DNA of 64,000 bases from an uncultured Slackia sp. Lineage in GTDB: Bacteria; Actinomycetota; Coriobacteriia; Coriobacteriales; Eggerthellaceae. The notes under the pieces were generated by a model. That model was not told the origin of the DNA. It saw only the letters and a program-made list of their open reading frames with translations, and did not search any database. Location of the stretch: assembly GCA_934661005.1 (NCBI GenBank), contig CAKUIK010000003.1, positions 1-64,000 of the forward strand, in the 5' to 3' direction. Positions 41,956 through 50,347 of the stretch are shown one piece after another. The position numbers and the translations under genes are program-made. Position 1 is the first letter of the stretch; each line of letters starts with the position of its first letter.

Positions 41956-43229
41956 CGTCCATCATTGATGCATTCAAGGTGCCGGAGCTTCGCAAGAAGA
42001 TTCTGTTCACCTTGGGCATCTTGGCGCTGTACCGCTTCGGCGCGTACGTGCCGGTGCCTGGCATCCCCTTTAAAGAGTTCTCAGACGCTTTTGCTGCGAG
42101 CGGCGTGAGCATGACCATGCTCGACCTGTTCACGGGCGGCGCGCTGTCGAACTTCTCGGTGTTCTCGCTGGGCATCATGCCTTACATCACGGCATCCATC
42201 ATCATGCAGCTGATGCAAGGCGTTATTCCCGCTGTGGGTCGCTGGGCCAAAGAGGGAGAAACCGGTCGCCGCAAAATCACCCAGGTCACGCGTTTCCTGA
42301 CGCTGGGCCTTGGCCTGATTAACGCTGTCGGCTACCTCTTCCTGTTCAAGAGCTCCGCCTACGGCGTGGTGTTCACGAGCGAGGTCCCCGAGATTCTCAC
42401 CGACATCATCGTCGTCTTCACGCTGGTTGCGGGCACTGCGTTCATCATGTGGATGGGCGAGCTTATCACCCAGCGCGGCATTGGCAACGGCATGTCGCTC
42501 ATCATCTTCGTGTCCATTGTCTCTCGCGTTCCCGCCGCTATCTTCAGCAGCGTGAACCTCACGGGCGACACGGGCATGGGCATTGCGGTCACGCTGCTCA
42601 TCGTGCTTGTCGTGCTGCTGTGCATCCCCGCGATTATCTTCGTGGAGCGCGCGCAGCGCCGCATCCCGGTGAACTACGCCAAGCGCGTGCAGGGTCGCAA
42701 GATGATGGGTGGCCAGTCCACCTACATTCCCTTGAAGGTGAATGCGGCGGGCGTTATCCCGATTATCTTCGCGAGCTGCTTGATTTACTTCCCGGCTCAG
42801 ATCGCTGCCCTGTTCAACATCGGCTGGCTCACCGCGGTGGCCGACGCCATGTCGACGGGCTGGATCAACTGGCTGCTTACGCTGGCGCTCATCGTGTTCT
42901 TCGCGTACTTCTACACCTCTATGGTGTTCAATCCCGAAGAAACGAGTGACAACCTGCGCAAGCAGGGCGGCTTCATTCCGGGCGTGCGTCCGGGTAGCGC
43001 TACCACGCAGTACATCAAGAACGTCATCAATCGCGTGACGTTGCCCGGTGGCCTGTTCATTGCGCTTATCGCGGTTGTTCCGTCGATCCTGTTCTACTTC
43101 ACCGGCAACCAGCTTATTCAGGCGTTTGGCGGCACTTCGATCCTCATTATGATCGGCGTTGCGCTTGACACCATGAGCAAGCTCGAGAGCCAGCTGAAGA
43201 TGTACAACTACGACGGCTTCTTCAAGTAA
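41949..43229 (+). CDS. secY: Protein translocase subunit SecY
   Basis: This 426-residue, ten-helix channel subunit of the Sec translocon has PELRKKILFTLGILALYRFG, the plug-region GGALSNFSVFSLGIMPYITA, QRGIGNGMSLIIF and the C-terminal cytosolic GTSILIMIGVALDTM...LKMYNYDGF. The start is TTG 41949 inside the end of rplO. Two tandem terminators follow it, so adk is not cotranscribed, unlike the usual secY-adk-map arrangement. Confidence 0.97.
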   Translation: MLTSIIDAFKVPELRKKILFTLGILALYRFGAYVPVPGIPFKEFSDAFAASGVSMTMLDLFTGGALSNFSVFSLGIMPYITASIIMQLMQGVIPAVGRWAKEGETGRRKITQVTRFLTLGLGLINAVGYLFLFKSSAYGVVFTSEVPEILTDIIVVFTLVAGTAFIMWMGELITQRGIGNGMSLIIFVSIVSRVPAAIFSSVNLTGDTGMGIAVTLLIVLVVLLCIPAIIFVERAQRRIPVNYAKRVQGRKMMGGQSTYIPLKVNAAGVIPIIFASCLIYFPAQIAALFNIGWLTAVADAMSTGWINWLLTLALIVFFAYFYTSMVFNPEETSDNLRKQGGFIPGVRPGSATTQYIKNVINRVTLPGGLFIALIAVVPSILFYFTGNQLIQAFGGTSILIMIGVALDTMSKLESQLKMYNYDGFFK

Positions 43230-43232
43230 TTG

Positions 43233-43303
43233 AAAATGCGGGTCTTTATGGCCCGCATTTTTTGTTGCCGAATATCAAGCTCCCTTCACGGGGGCTTTTT
43301 TAC
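43233..43303 (+). terminator. Tandem terminators after secY
   Basis: First hairpin: AAAATGCGGG with CCCGCATTTT then T-run (43233-43266). Second: AAGCTCCC with GGGGGCTT then TTTTTA (43277-43303). Both read on the plus strand. Confidence 0.9.
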
Positions 43304-43425
43304 TATGAAATCACGTAGAAATTAGGTGGGGAAACGTGAGGAAATTGCAATTCTCGAATGGCATATGCGCGCGCTGACTTTCATAATGCTGGGCTTGTTG
43401 GGCTATGCGAGGAAAGGAGCGCGGC

Positions 43426-44325
43426 GTGATTGAGTCGAATGCCCGTGTCGGTTTCGTTGGCGCAGGCAAGGTAGGCGTGGCGCTCGGGGAGCTGTTCCGG
43501 GGCTGCGGTATCGCGGTTTCTGGATACGCCTCGTTGCTGGCGTGCGATGCTCAGTCGGCGGCAAAGAAGACGTCATCTGTTGCTTTTGACAATGCTGCCG
43601 ATGTAATTGAAGCGTCCGACGTGATTTTCTTCACGGTGCCCGATGGCGAGATTTCAAACGCATGGAACAGCCTCGTGGCTTCATATGGGGCTGCGGCGGC
43701 CGATGCGTTGTTCGGCAAAATCGTGTGCCATTGCTCGGGAACTTTGCCCGCTGCCGCATTAACTGACGCGGCGGAATATGGCGCGCATGCCGCTTCGGTG
43801 CATCCGCTTTTCGCCATCTCGGGCGGGGGAAGCGCCCAGGCGAAAATCGGTTCCGCGCTCTTCACGCTCGAGGGCGACGCGTCGGCTCTTGCGGCGGTGT
43901 CGACCCTGCTCGATGCATGCGAGGTTCGCCATAGGCAGATCGCTTCGTGCGATAAGCCGCTCTATCATGCGGCGGCGGTGTGCGCGAGCAATTTGGCTGT
44001 GGGGCTTTTCGCGAGTGCGCAGACGATGCTCGAGCGATGCGGCTTCGATGCCGACGAGGCTCGCGGTGCGCTGCGCCCGCTGTTTGTGGGCAATTGCGAA
44101 TCTATTGCCGAGCGAGGCCCCGTCGATGCCCTTACGGGTCCCATCGAGCGCAACGACAGCGAAACCGTGATGGGCCACTTGCTGGCGTTTCGCGAAGATC
44201 CGACGCTGCTGAAAGAACGCGACGCTTATACCGCTCTTTCGCGCGTCGTGGTCGAAATTGCCGCCGCGAAGCACCCCGAGCGGGATTACTCGCAGCTCGC
44301 AGAGATTCTGAGGGCCGCTCGATAA
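43426..44325 (+). CDS. panG: Rossmann/DUF2520 protein, probable PanG-type ketopantoate reductase
   Basis: This 299-residue protein has an N-terminal NAD(P)-binding Rossmann domain (RVGFVGAGKVGVALGELFRG), a DVIFFTVPDGEI strand, and a C-terminal helical DUF2520 domain (SVHPLFAISGGGSAQ, HAAAVCASNLAVGLF, GALRPLFVGNCESI, ALTGPIERND). Proteins of this architecture, named PanG, act as alternative ketopantoate reductases. The location just before panB and panC and the absence of panE nearby support this. The start is GTG 43426 after GGAAAGGAGCGCGGC. Confidence 0.8.
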   Translation: MIESNARVGFVGAGKVGVALGELFRGCGIAVSGYASLLACDAQSAAKKTSSVAFDNAADVIEASDVIFFTVPDGEISNAWNSLVASYGAAAADALFGKIVCHCSGTLPAAALTDAAEYGAHAASVHPLFAISGGGSAQAKIGSALFTLEGDASALAAVSTLLDACEVRHRQIASCDKPLYHAAAVCASNLAVGLFASAQTMLERCGFDADEARGALRPLFVGNCESIAERGPVDALTGPIERNDSETVMGHLLAFREDPTLLKERDAYTALSRVVVEIAAAKHPERDYSQLAEILRAAR

Positions 44326-44396
44326 GCGCTGAAAACGACAAGAGGGAAGGAAGGGCCAGGGCGCGTGTCCCGACCCGAATAAGGAAGGCGAATATC

Positions 44397-45224
44397 ATGA
44401 AGAATACTGCCGCAACGTTTGCCGCCGCCAAGGCGAAAGGCGAAAAGCTCTCGATGCTCACCGCATATGACTATTCTACGGCGAAACTCGAAGACGAGTC
44501 GGGCATCAACGGCATTCTGGTTGGCGACTCGCTGGGCAACGTTGTGCTTGGCTATGAGGATACCGTTTCGGTAACCATGGAAGACATGATTCACCACGGC
44601 GCAGCTGTTGCTCGTGGCGCGAAAAACGCTCTTGTCGTTGTCGATATGCCTTTCATGAGCTACGAAGTGACCGTCGAGGAAGCCGTGCGCAATGCGGGTC
44701 GTCTTATGAAAGAGGGCCGCGCGGGTGCCGTGAAACTCGAGGGCGGTGTGCGCGTTGCTGAGCAGATTCGCGCCATCGTGAAGGCCGGCATTCCCGTTAT
44801 GGGCCATATTGGCCTTACGCCTCAGTCGATTAACGTTTTCGGCGGCTTCAAAGTGCAGGGTAAAAGCGAGGAGGCCGCCCGCGCTCTGCTCGCCGATGCT
44901 AAGGCGGTTGAGGAAGCCGGTGCATTCGCCGTTGTAATTGAGGCGGTTCCCGCCGCCCTTGCCCAAATGATTACCGACGCCGTTTCGATTCCGACCATCG
45001 GCATTGGTGCGGGCGCTGGTTGCGACGGCCAGATTCTCGTTTATCAGGATATGCTCGGCATGTTCAGCGACTTCACCCCGAAATTCGTGAAGCGCTACGC
45101 AAATGTGGGCGAAGTCATGCGTGAGGCGTTTGCGAATTACGCAGCCGAGGTCGCATCGGGCGCATTCCCCACTGAAGAGCACACCTATAAAATCAAGGAC
45201 GACGTGCTCGAGAAGCTGTACTAA
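44397..45224 (+). CDS. panB: 3-methyl-2-oxobutanoate hydroxymethyltransferase
   Basis: This 275-residue TIM-barrel enzyme makes ketopantoate from ketoisovalerate and methylene-THF. It shows LTAYDYSTAKLEDESGINGI, VGDSLGNVVLGYEDT, GAVKLEGGV, PVMGHIGLTPQSIN and TIGIGAGAGCDGQILVYQD. AAGGAAGGCGAATATC precedes the ATG. Confidence 0.96.
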   Translation: MKNTAATFAAAKAKGEKLSMLTAYDYSTAKLEDESGINGILVGDSLGNVVLGYEDTVSVTMEDMIHHGAAVARGAKNALVVVDMPFMSYEVTVEEAVRNAGRLMKEGRAGAVKLEGGVRVAEQIRAIVKAGIPVMGHIGLTPQSINVFGGFKVQGKSEEAARALLADAKAVEEAGAFAVVIEAVPAALAQMITDAVSIPTIGIGAGAGCDGQILVYQDMLGMFSDFTPKFVKRYANVGEVMREAFANYAAEVASGAFPTEEHTYKIKDDVLEKLY

Positions 45225-45322
45225 AGAAAACGGCGCAGTGGCCCGAAGGAAAGCGTGTCGCTGCGATTTGATAGATTGCCAGGAGCGCGCATGCGCTCAA
45301 ACATCCCGAAGAAAGAAGAACG

Positions 45323-46168
45323 ATGAACATCGCTTATACCGTGGAAGACGTGAAGTCGCAGGTTCGCGAATGGAAGAAGGAAGGCCTTACCGTTGGCCTC
45401 GTGCCCACCATGGGTTATTTGCACGAAGGCCACGAGAGCTTGATCAAGCGTGCCGTCGCGGAAAACGATCGCGTCGTGGTGAGCGTGTTTTTGAACCCCA
45501 CGCAATTTGCCCCCAACGAAGACCTCGCGAGCTATCCTCGCGATTTCGAAGCCGATACGAAACTGTGCGAAGGGGCTGGCGCGGCTCTGGTTTTCCATCC
45601 CGAGCCGTCTGAGATGTACGCGGAGGACGCGTGTACGTTCGTCGACATGAACGCCGTCACCAAGGAACTGTGCGGAAAGAGCCGTCCGATTCACTTCCGC
45701 GGCGTGTGCACCGTTGTGAACAAGCTCATGAATATTTCCATGGCCGATCGCGCGTACTTCGGCCAGAAAGACGCGCAGCAGCTCGCCGTTATTCGTCGCA
45801 TGGTTCGCGATTTGAATATGAACGTTGAAGTTGTGGGCTGCCCCATCATTCGCGAGGCTGACGGTTTGGCGAAAAGCTCGCGCAACACCTACCTTTCCGA
45901 AGAAGAGCGTAAGGCGGGTCTGGTTTTGTCGCAGGCCGTGAAGTTGGGCCAGAAGCTTGTCGCCGAAGGCGAGAAGTCTGCTGCTGCGGTCACCGGCGCT
46001 ATGAGCGAGCTCATTTCTGCGGAACCTCTCGCAAAGATTGACTACGTCTCTATGGTATCGTGGGATTCCATCGAGCCCGTCGAAACCATTGAAGGCCCTG
46101 TGCTCGTTGCCATGGCGGTCTACATTGGCAAAACCCGCCTGATTGACAACTTCATTTACGAAGGATAA
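45323..46168 (+). CDS. panC: Pantothenate synthetase
   Basis: This 281-residue enzyme has LVPTMGYLHEGHESLIKRA (HxGH motif), NPTQFAPNEDLASYPRDFE, RAYFGQKDAQQLAVIRRMVR and READGLAKSSRNTYLSEEER. It ligates pantoate to beta-alanine with ATP. It lies 98 bp after panB. A long inverted-repeat element follows before panD. Confidence 0.96.
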   Translation: MNIAYTVEDVKSQVREWKKEGLTVGLVPTMGYLHEGHESLIKRAVAENDRVVVSVFLNPTQFAPNEDLASYPRDFEADTKLCEGAGAALVFHPEPSEMYAEDACTFVDMNAVTKELCGKSRPIHFRGVCTVVNKLMNISMADRAYFGQKDAQQLAVIRRMVRDLNMNVEVVGCPIIREADGLAKSSRNTYLSEEERKAGLVLSQAVKLGQKLVAEGEKSAAAVTGAMSELISAEPLAKIDYVSMVSWDSIEPVETIEGPVLVAMAVYIGKTRLIDNFIYEG

Positions 46169-46179
46169 TCTTTAGATTT

Positions 46180-46332
46180 CGCTCGGAACGCGCCGAGCGG
46201 CTCCGCTTGGAGCCACGGCTCGCTACCGTTCGCTTCGCTTACTATGCGCTCGCCTGGCTGCGCTTAGCTTTGGACTAAAGCAAATTTGAGCGCAGACGGC
46301 TCCAATCAGAGCCGCCCGGCGCGTTCCGAGCG
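46180..46332 (-). repeat. Dispersed stem-core element, copy C (inverted)
   Basis: Two 35-nt arms (46180-46214 and 46298-46332; outer sequence CGCTCGGAACGCGCC) are complementary with about 31 Watson-Crick pairs and mostly G-T exceptions. The 83-nt core reads on the minus strand GTCTGCG..TTTGCTTTAG..GCGAGCGCATAG..GAACGGTAGCGAGCCGT, closely matching copies A and B. It fills most of the 363-bp panC-panD gap. Confidence 0.8.
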
Positions 46333-46531
46333 AAGCATTCCCGAACTTGTAAAAAACGATTCGGTTCGAATAGATGTCAGCGAGCGGAATCGTGGTGTGC
46401 CGAATCGGCGTGAAGCCAAGCCGCCGCGTATTGAAAATACGCAAGGTGAAGGCTGAACGTCGAGGCGGCCGCCACAATTCCGCGCAGCGTCGAGCCGTAT
46501 CGTTTGCCGAAAGGCAAACGAAAGGATACTA

Positions 46532-46924
46532 ATGCAACTCAATATGCTCAAGGGAAAAATTCACCGTGCTACCGTTGTTCAGGCCGAGCTTGACTACGTG
46601 GGCAGCATCACCATCGATGAAGACCTCATGGAGGCTTCGGGCATTCTGGAATACGAGAAGGTCCAAATCGTCGATGTGAACAACGGCCAGCGCTTCGAGA
46701 CGTATGTCATTGCCGGTGAAGCCGGTTCTGGCATGATTTGCCTGAACGGCGCTGCGGCGCGCAACGTTTCAGTGGGCGACAAGGTCATCATCATGTGCTA
46801 TTGCCAGATGTCTCCCGAGGAAGTGTCCTCCAATCCGCCGCGCGTCGTGTTCGTCGACGACGACAATAAGATCGCGCGTGTGACGCGTTACGAAAAACAT
46901 GGTCTTCTGAAAGACATGGAATAG
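46532..46924 (+). CDS. panD: Aspartate 1-decarboxylase proenzyme
   Basis: This 130-residue protein contains the self-cleavage site YVGSITID (Gly24-Ser25), the pyruvoyl precursor, preceded by MLKGKIHRATVVQAELD, and GAAARNVSVGDKVIIMCY. It makes beta-alanine for PanC. The ATG follows GGCAAACGAAAGGATACTA. The C-terminus is typical for the family. Confidence 0.96.
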   Translation: MQLNMLKGKIHRATVVQAELDYVGSITIDEDLMEASGILEYEKVQIVDVNNGQRFETYVIAGEAGSGMICLNGAAARNVSVGDKVIIMCYCQMSPEEVSSNPPRVVFVDDDNKIARVTRYEKHGLLKDME

Positions 46925-46930
46925 CAGACG

Positions 46931-46961
46931 GGCCGCGAAAGCGGCCTTCGTTGTTTATAAT
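46931..46961 (+). promoter_or_regulatory. Weak terminator and -10 element upstream of coaB
   Basis: GGCCGC-GAAA-GCGGCC (46931-46946) forms a hairpin after panD, followed by TTCGTTGT and a TATAAT at 46956-46961, 37 bases before coaB. It likely ends or attenuates the pan transcript and starts coaB-coaX. Confidence 0.5.
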
Positions 46962-46997
46962 GCAGTGGTTTGAAAGAGTCGAATGGGGGAGTTCGAT

Positions 46998-47684
46998 ATG
47001 GTGAATCGCCAGCGCGATTTGGAGGGCAAGCGGGTTTTGGTAACCGCGGGTCCCACGCAGGAGGCCATTGATCCGGTGCGCTTTATTTCCAATCACTCTA
47101 CGGGCCGCATGGGCTACGCCATCGCTGAAGTGGCGCGCGACCGCGGCGCGCAGGTGGTGCTTGTAAGCGGACCTGTTTCGCTCGAGGCGCCCGAAGGCGT
47201 CGAGCTCGTGAACATCGTGAGCGCGCAAGACCTTTTCGATGCCGTGAGTTCTCGCTATCTCGAATGCGACGCCGTTATCGCCGCTGCTGCGGTGGCCGAC
47301 TATCGCCCGAAAACGGTTGCCGATAATAAGATGAAGAAAAAAGACGGCGACCTGTCTATCGAACTCGAGCGCACGCCCGATACGCTTTCCTGGCTTGGCG
47401 CACATCGCGTGGCCGAGCAGCGTTTGTGCGGCTTCTCGATGGAAACGTGCAATGTACTCGAAAACTCGCGCGGCAAACTTACGCGCAAGAATGTCGATAT
47501 GATTTGCGCGAACAGCTTGCGCGAGGAAGGCGCTGGCTTCGGCACGGCGACGAATCATCTTACGCTCATCTCTCGAGAGCGCGAGGTCGACCTGCCCATG
47601 CTTTCGAAGGCCGATGCGGCAGACGCGCTTTTGACGGAGCTGTTCTCGCTTGAGCCGCTTCCTGCATCGACGGAAGGGGAGTAG
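46998..47684 (+). CDS. coaB: Phosphopantothenoylcysteine synthetase, stand-alone CoaB
   Basis: This 228-residue protein covers only the CoaB (DFP C-terminal) domain: KRVLVTAGPTQEAIDPVRFI, NHSTGRMGYAIAEVARDRGA, AAAAVADYRPKTVADNKMKK with the conserved lysine, and KNVDMICANSLR. It joins 4'-phosphopantothenate to cysteine using CTP. The N-terminal flavin-dependent decarboxylase CoaC, normally fused, is missing and not elsewhere in the window. The start is ATG 46998 after GAATGGGGGAGTTCGAT. Confidence 0.92.
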   Translation: MVNRQRDLEGKRVLVTAGPTQEAIDPVRFISNHSTGRMGYAIAEVARDRGAQVVLVSGPVSLEAPEGVELVNIVSAQDLFDAVSSRYLECDAVIAAAAVADYRPKTVADNKMKKKDGDLSIELERTPDTLSWLGAHRVAEQRLCGFSMETCNVLENSRGKLTRKNVDMICANSLREEGAGFGTATNHLTLISREREVDLPMLSKADAADALLTELFSLEPLPASTEGE

Positions 47685-47686
47685 TC

Positions 47687-48454
47687 ATGCTGCTTACGGT
47701 TGATATTGGCAACACCAATGTGGTGATGGGCCTTATGCCTACGCGCGGCGAGCTTGCAAGCCAACTGCGTTTTCCCACCGACAAACGTCGCACGGTGCGC
47801 GAATTCATGGATGGCTTCGAGGCGCTCGTTGCCATGCACGGCTTCGATTTCTCCGATGTGACCGGCGCTGTTGTCTCTTCCGTCGTGCCAGAGCTCACGG
47901 AATCGGTTGTAGCTTCGGTTCGCGCGAAAACGAACCTCGAGCCGCTTGTGGTGAACTACCAAATGAATTTGGGGTTCTCCATCGACATGGACACGCCCGA
48001 GCGTTTGGGCGTCGACATGATCGCCGATGCGGCGGGCGCCGTGAACGATTACGACGGCGCGCTCGCGATTTTCGACATGGGCACGGCCACCACGTGCTCG
48101 GTGCTCACGAGCGATCGCACGTATATCGGCTCCATCATTTATCCTGGCGTGGTTATTTCGCAGGACGCGCTCACTGCTCAGTGTTCGCAGTTGCCGTTTA
48201 TCAAGTTTGAAAAGCCGAAAGGCCTTATTGGCAAGAACACCGTCGAGTGCATGTATTCGGGTGTGCTGTATTCCAATGCGGCCACCATCGATGGCCTGAT
48301 CGACCGCATTGCCGATGAACTGGGCGAGCCGGTGACCGCCATTGCGACGGGCGGTGTGAGCCGCATGATCGTTCCCGCATGCCGCCGCGAAATCGTGCAT
48401 GACCCGAACCTGTTGCTGAAGGGGCTCTGGGACCTCTATAAGTTGAATGCCTAA
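47687..48454 (+). CDS. coaX: Type III pantothenate kinase
   Basis: This 255-residue kinase of the ASKHA fold has LLTVDIGNTNVVMGLM (phosphate-1 motif), DMIADAAGAVNDYDGALAIF, DMGTATTCSVL and GVVISQDAL. It phosphorylates pantothenate and is insensitive to CoA feedback. Its start is two bases after the coaB stop. Confidence 0.95.
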   Translation: MLLTVDIGNTNVVMGLMPTRGELASQLRFPTDKRRTVREFMDGFEALVAMHGFDFSDVTGAVVSSVVPELTESVVASVRAKTNLEPLVVNYQMNLGFSIDMDTPERLGVDMIADAAGAVNDYDGALAIFDMGTATTCSVLTSDRTYIGSIIYPGVVISQDALTAQCSQLPFIKFEKPKGLIGKNTVECMYSGVLYSNAATIDGLIDRIADELGEPVTAIATGGVSRMIVPACRREIVHDPNLLLKGLWDLYKLNA

Positions 48455-48558
48455 GCTCTTCTCGAAAGTCGTTAAAAGCGCCATGCATCCAGAACTCGGG
48501 CGGAAATCGGTGCTCATCGGTCGTTGGTGGCGAGATTCCGCGCATTGTCTGGGTTTTC

Positions 48559-48586
48559 TTCACGTGCGTGCGCAAGCTGATACAAT
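48559..48586 (+). promoter_or_regulatory. Candidate adk promoter
   Basis: TTCACG (48559-48564) and TACAAT (48581-48586) are separated by 16 bases, 33 bases upstream of adk. It would give adk its own transcript. Confidence 0.45.
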
Positions 48587-48618
48587 GGGGCCACTGCATA
48601 AGTTGAAAGGACTTACGA

Positions 48619-49245
48619 ATGAATATCGTGTTGTTGGGCGCCCCGGGCGCCGGCAAGGGTACGCAGGCCGCCAAGCTGGTTGAGGAATTCGCCACGCCTC
48701 ACATTTCCACGGGCGACATTCTGCGCGCCGCGGTGAAGAACCAGACCGAGCTCGGCAAGAAGGCCAAGGGCTACATGGATGCGGGCGATCTGGTTCCCGA
48801 TAGCCTGATCATCGACCTCATGGACGAGCGCCTGCGCGAGCCCGACTGCGAGAAGGGCTTCATTCTCGACGGCTTCCCGCGCACCACGGCTCAGGCTGTG
48901 GCCCTCGACGACATGCTGGCCCGCCTCGAGTGCCCGCTCGACGCAGCGCTGCTCGTCGACGTTGACCCTGAGGTTATCATCAAGCGCCTCACCGAGCGTC
49001 GCTGCTGCAAAGAATGCGGCTACATCGGCACCGCTGCCGATGCCACCTGCCCGAAATGCGACGGCGAGATGTATCAGCGCGACGACGACAACGAGGCCAC
49101 GGTTCGCAATCGCCTCGACGTCTACGCCAAGAGCACGAGTCCGCTTATCGACTATTACAAGGGCAAGGGCCTGCTGAAGAGCGTCGACGGCGATCGCCCG
49201 GTCGATACCGTCTACGCCGACGTGAAAGCTCTGCTCGGCCTGTAA
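48619..49245 (+). CDS. adk: Adenylate kinase
   Basis: This 208-residue enzyme has the P-loop LGAPGAGKGTQA, ISTGDILRAAVKN, GFILDGFPRTTAQA and a zinc-type LID (CCKECGYIGTAADATCPKCDG with four cysteines). It interconverts ATP, ADP and AMP. In most bacteria adk follows secY; here the pantothenate/CoA genes stand between. AAAGGACTTACGA precedes the ATG. Confidence 0.97.
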   Translation: MNIVLLGAPGAGKGTQAAKLVEEFATPHISTGDILRAAVKNQTELGKKAKGYMDAGDLVPDSLIIDLMDERLREPDCEKGFILDGFPRTTAQAVALDDMLARLECPLDAALLVDVDPEVIIKRLTERRCCKECGYIGTAADATCPKCDGEMYQRDDDNEATVRNRLDVYAKSTSPLIDYYKGKGLLKSVDGDRPVDTVYADVKALLGL

Positions 49246-49262
49246 TTCGACTGCTAAACAAA

Positions 49263-49322
49263 ACTGGGACAGTTTCCTCGTAAGTAACTGTCCCACCGCG
49301 CCTCCTTCGGGAGGCGCTTTTT
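49263..49322 (+). terminator. adk terminator and left direct repeat of the accessory island
   Basis: GGGACAGTT pairs with AACTGTCCC, then GCGCCTCC-TTC-GGGAGGCGC with TTTTT (49297-49322). The last 17 bases, TTCGGGAGGCGCTTTTT (49306-49322), recur at 54135-54151. Confidence 0.88.
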
Positions 49323-49348
49323 ATGATTCGAACGAATTGACGAAAACC

Positions 49349-49612
49349 CTAATCGCCGCTGCGATCCATATCATTTTTTAAGTTGTCAATCGAAGCGATA
49401 ATCTCTTTTCCTGCAGCATAAAGGAGCCTTCCATCTTCGGTCGGCTCAATTCTCCCATTTCGTCGTAGGACGAGAGTGGCATTGGTTGTTTTCTCTAGCG
49501 ATCTTACGGCTTTCGATATGCCTTCGGGACTCATGTAATGCTTGTCTGCAGCCGCGGCATAGCTGCCCTCGTCAATCGCCGAAATAAAGAAACGTACATG
49601 GTCGGTGTTCAA
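49349..49612 (-). CDS. LysR-type helix-turn-helix protein lacking an effector domain
   Basis: This 87-residue protein corresponds only to the LysR N-terminal winged helix and linker helix: MNTDHVRFFISAIDEGSYAA, SPEGISKAVRSLEKTTNATL, RRNGRIEPTEDGRLLYAAGK. The start is TTG 49612 with AGGAGG nine bases upstream, so it is probably translated as a short protein, not just a remnant. The adjacent TTC-N7-GAA palindrome is a possible binding site. It may regulate the divergent secreted-peptide operon. Confidence 0.72.
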   Translation of the reverse strand: MNTDHVRFFISAIDEGSYAAAADKHYMSPEGISKAVRSLEKTTNATLVLRRNGRIEPTEDGRLLYAAGKEIIASIDNLKNDMDRSGD

Positions 49613-49647
49613 TAGGGCCTCCTAAAGTTGATTTTGACATGGCCCAT

Positions 49648-49674
49648 GCGACTCTTCGATTATAGAAGAGTCGC
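49648..49674. promoter_or_regulatory. LysR-box-like palindrome
   Basis: GCGACTCTTC-GATTATA-GAAGAGTCGC is a 10-bp perfect inverted repeat whose inner part TTC-N7-GAA fits the T-N11-A LysR consensus. It lies between the HTH gene and the secreted peptide gene. Confidence 0.55.
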
Positions 49675-49812
49675 CTGTATCGATGGATTGAATTCGGCGC
49701 ATGGCTCATATGCTGTTCGAACGGTTCGCCTTTGCGTTTCTCCAAACGGTTTGTCCGTTCGCCCAAACGTTTGGTTCGCTTCGTAGAACGATTTCTGCCT
49801 TTATGATTCTTG

Positions 49813-49840
49813 TAGGGAAATCGCCATGGAGATTTCCCTA
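49813..49840. repeat. Hairpin in the peptide leader
   Basis: TAGGGAAATC (49813-49822) pairs with GATTTCCCTA (49831-49840) around GCCATGGA, 29 bases before the peptide start. A hairpin with the same CCATGGAG loop sequence lies at 59776-59801. Confidence 0.5.
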
Positions 49841-49868
49841 CCGCATGGTTAACAAGAAAGGGGTTACG

Positions 49869-50291
49869 ATGACACAATTGAAGAGGCGGGCTATGGGTTT
49901 TGTTCTTTGCGCTGGTTTTGTTCTTGCGGCATTGCCCGCAACTATTGCCTATGCAGGCAATAGCGCCGATACGCCTTACATTTTTAACTTAGCATACAAT
50001 GCAAGTGCCGATACCGAGTGGAGGGCGAAGTACGACCCCACTTCATCCTATATTAACTGCCAGAGTAACACTGGCGTGACATATGTCCAATCAAACGGCG
50101 CTCAAAAGGGTTCCGTCTACACATGGGGTCCGACGTATCCTGTTGGAATTGGGTCTCAATACCTTATTAATTATGTCTGGGAAAATCGTCCCGAGAAAGA
50201 TGTGTCGGCATACTGCTTCCTTCGTTTTCATAATTATGACTACAACAAAGTTGTGAGGACCCAGGGTCTATGGAGTCCCGATAGCGTTTAG
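49869..50291 (+). CDS. Secreted lactococcin-972/DUF2712-like peptide
   Basis: This 140-residue protein has a Sec signal peptide (KRRAMGFVLCAGFVLAALPA, cleavage likely after AYA near residue 30) and a beta-rich aromatic mature part with two cysteines (INCQSN, SAYCFL) and end-segment GLWSPDSV. The features TYPVGIGSQYLIN and TWG resemble lactococcin 972-like/DUF2712 secreted proteins, of which some are bacteriocins acting on lipid II. An operon with two membrane proteins and an ABC ATPase, the usual immunity/transport partners, follows. ATG 49869 has AAGAAAGGGGTTACG before it. Function is inferred, not certain. Confidence 0.65.
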   Translation: MTQLKRRAMGFVLCAGFVLAALPATIAYAGNSADTPYIFNLAYNASADTEWRAKYDPTSSYINCQSNTGVTYVQSNGAQKGSVYTWGPTYPVGIGSQYLINYVWENRPEKDVSAYCFLRFHNYDYNKVVRTQGLWSPDSV

Positions 50292-50347
50292 GCTATTGGT
50301 GCGGGCGTGGGCCACCGCGCCCGCTCGTTTGAAGAACGGGGTGAAGC

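Noticed and set aside
49306..49322. tRNA-type attachment site for an integrative element
   Set aside because: The repeat is part of a terminator, not a tRNA gene, and no integrase lies inside the island.
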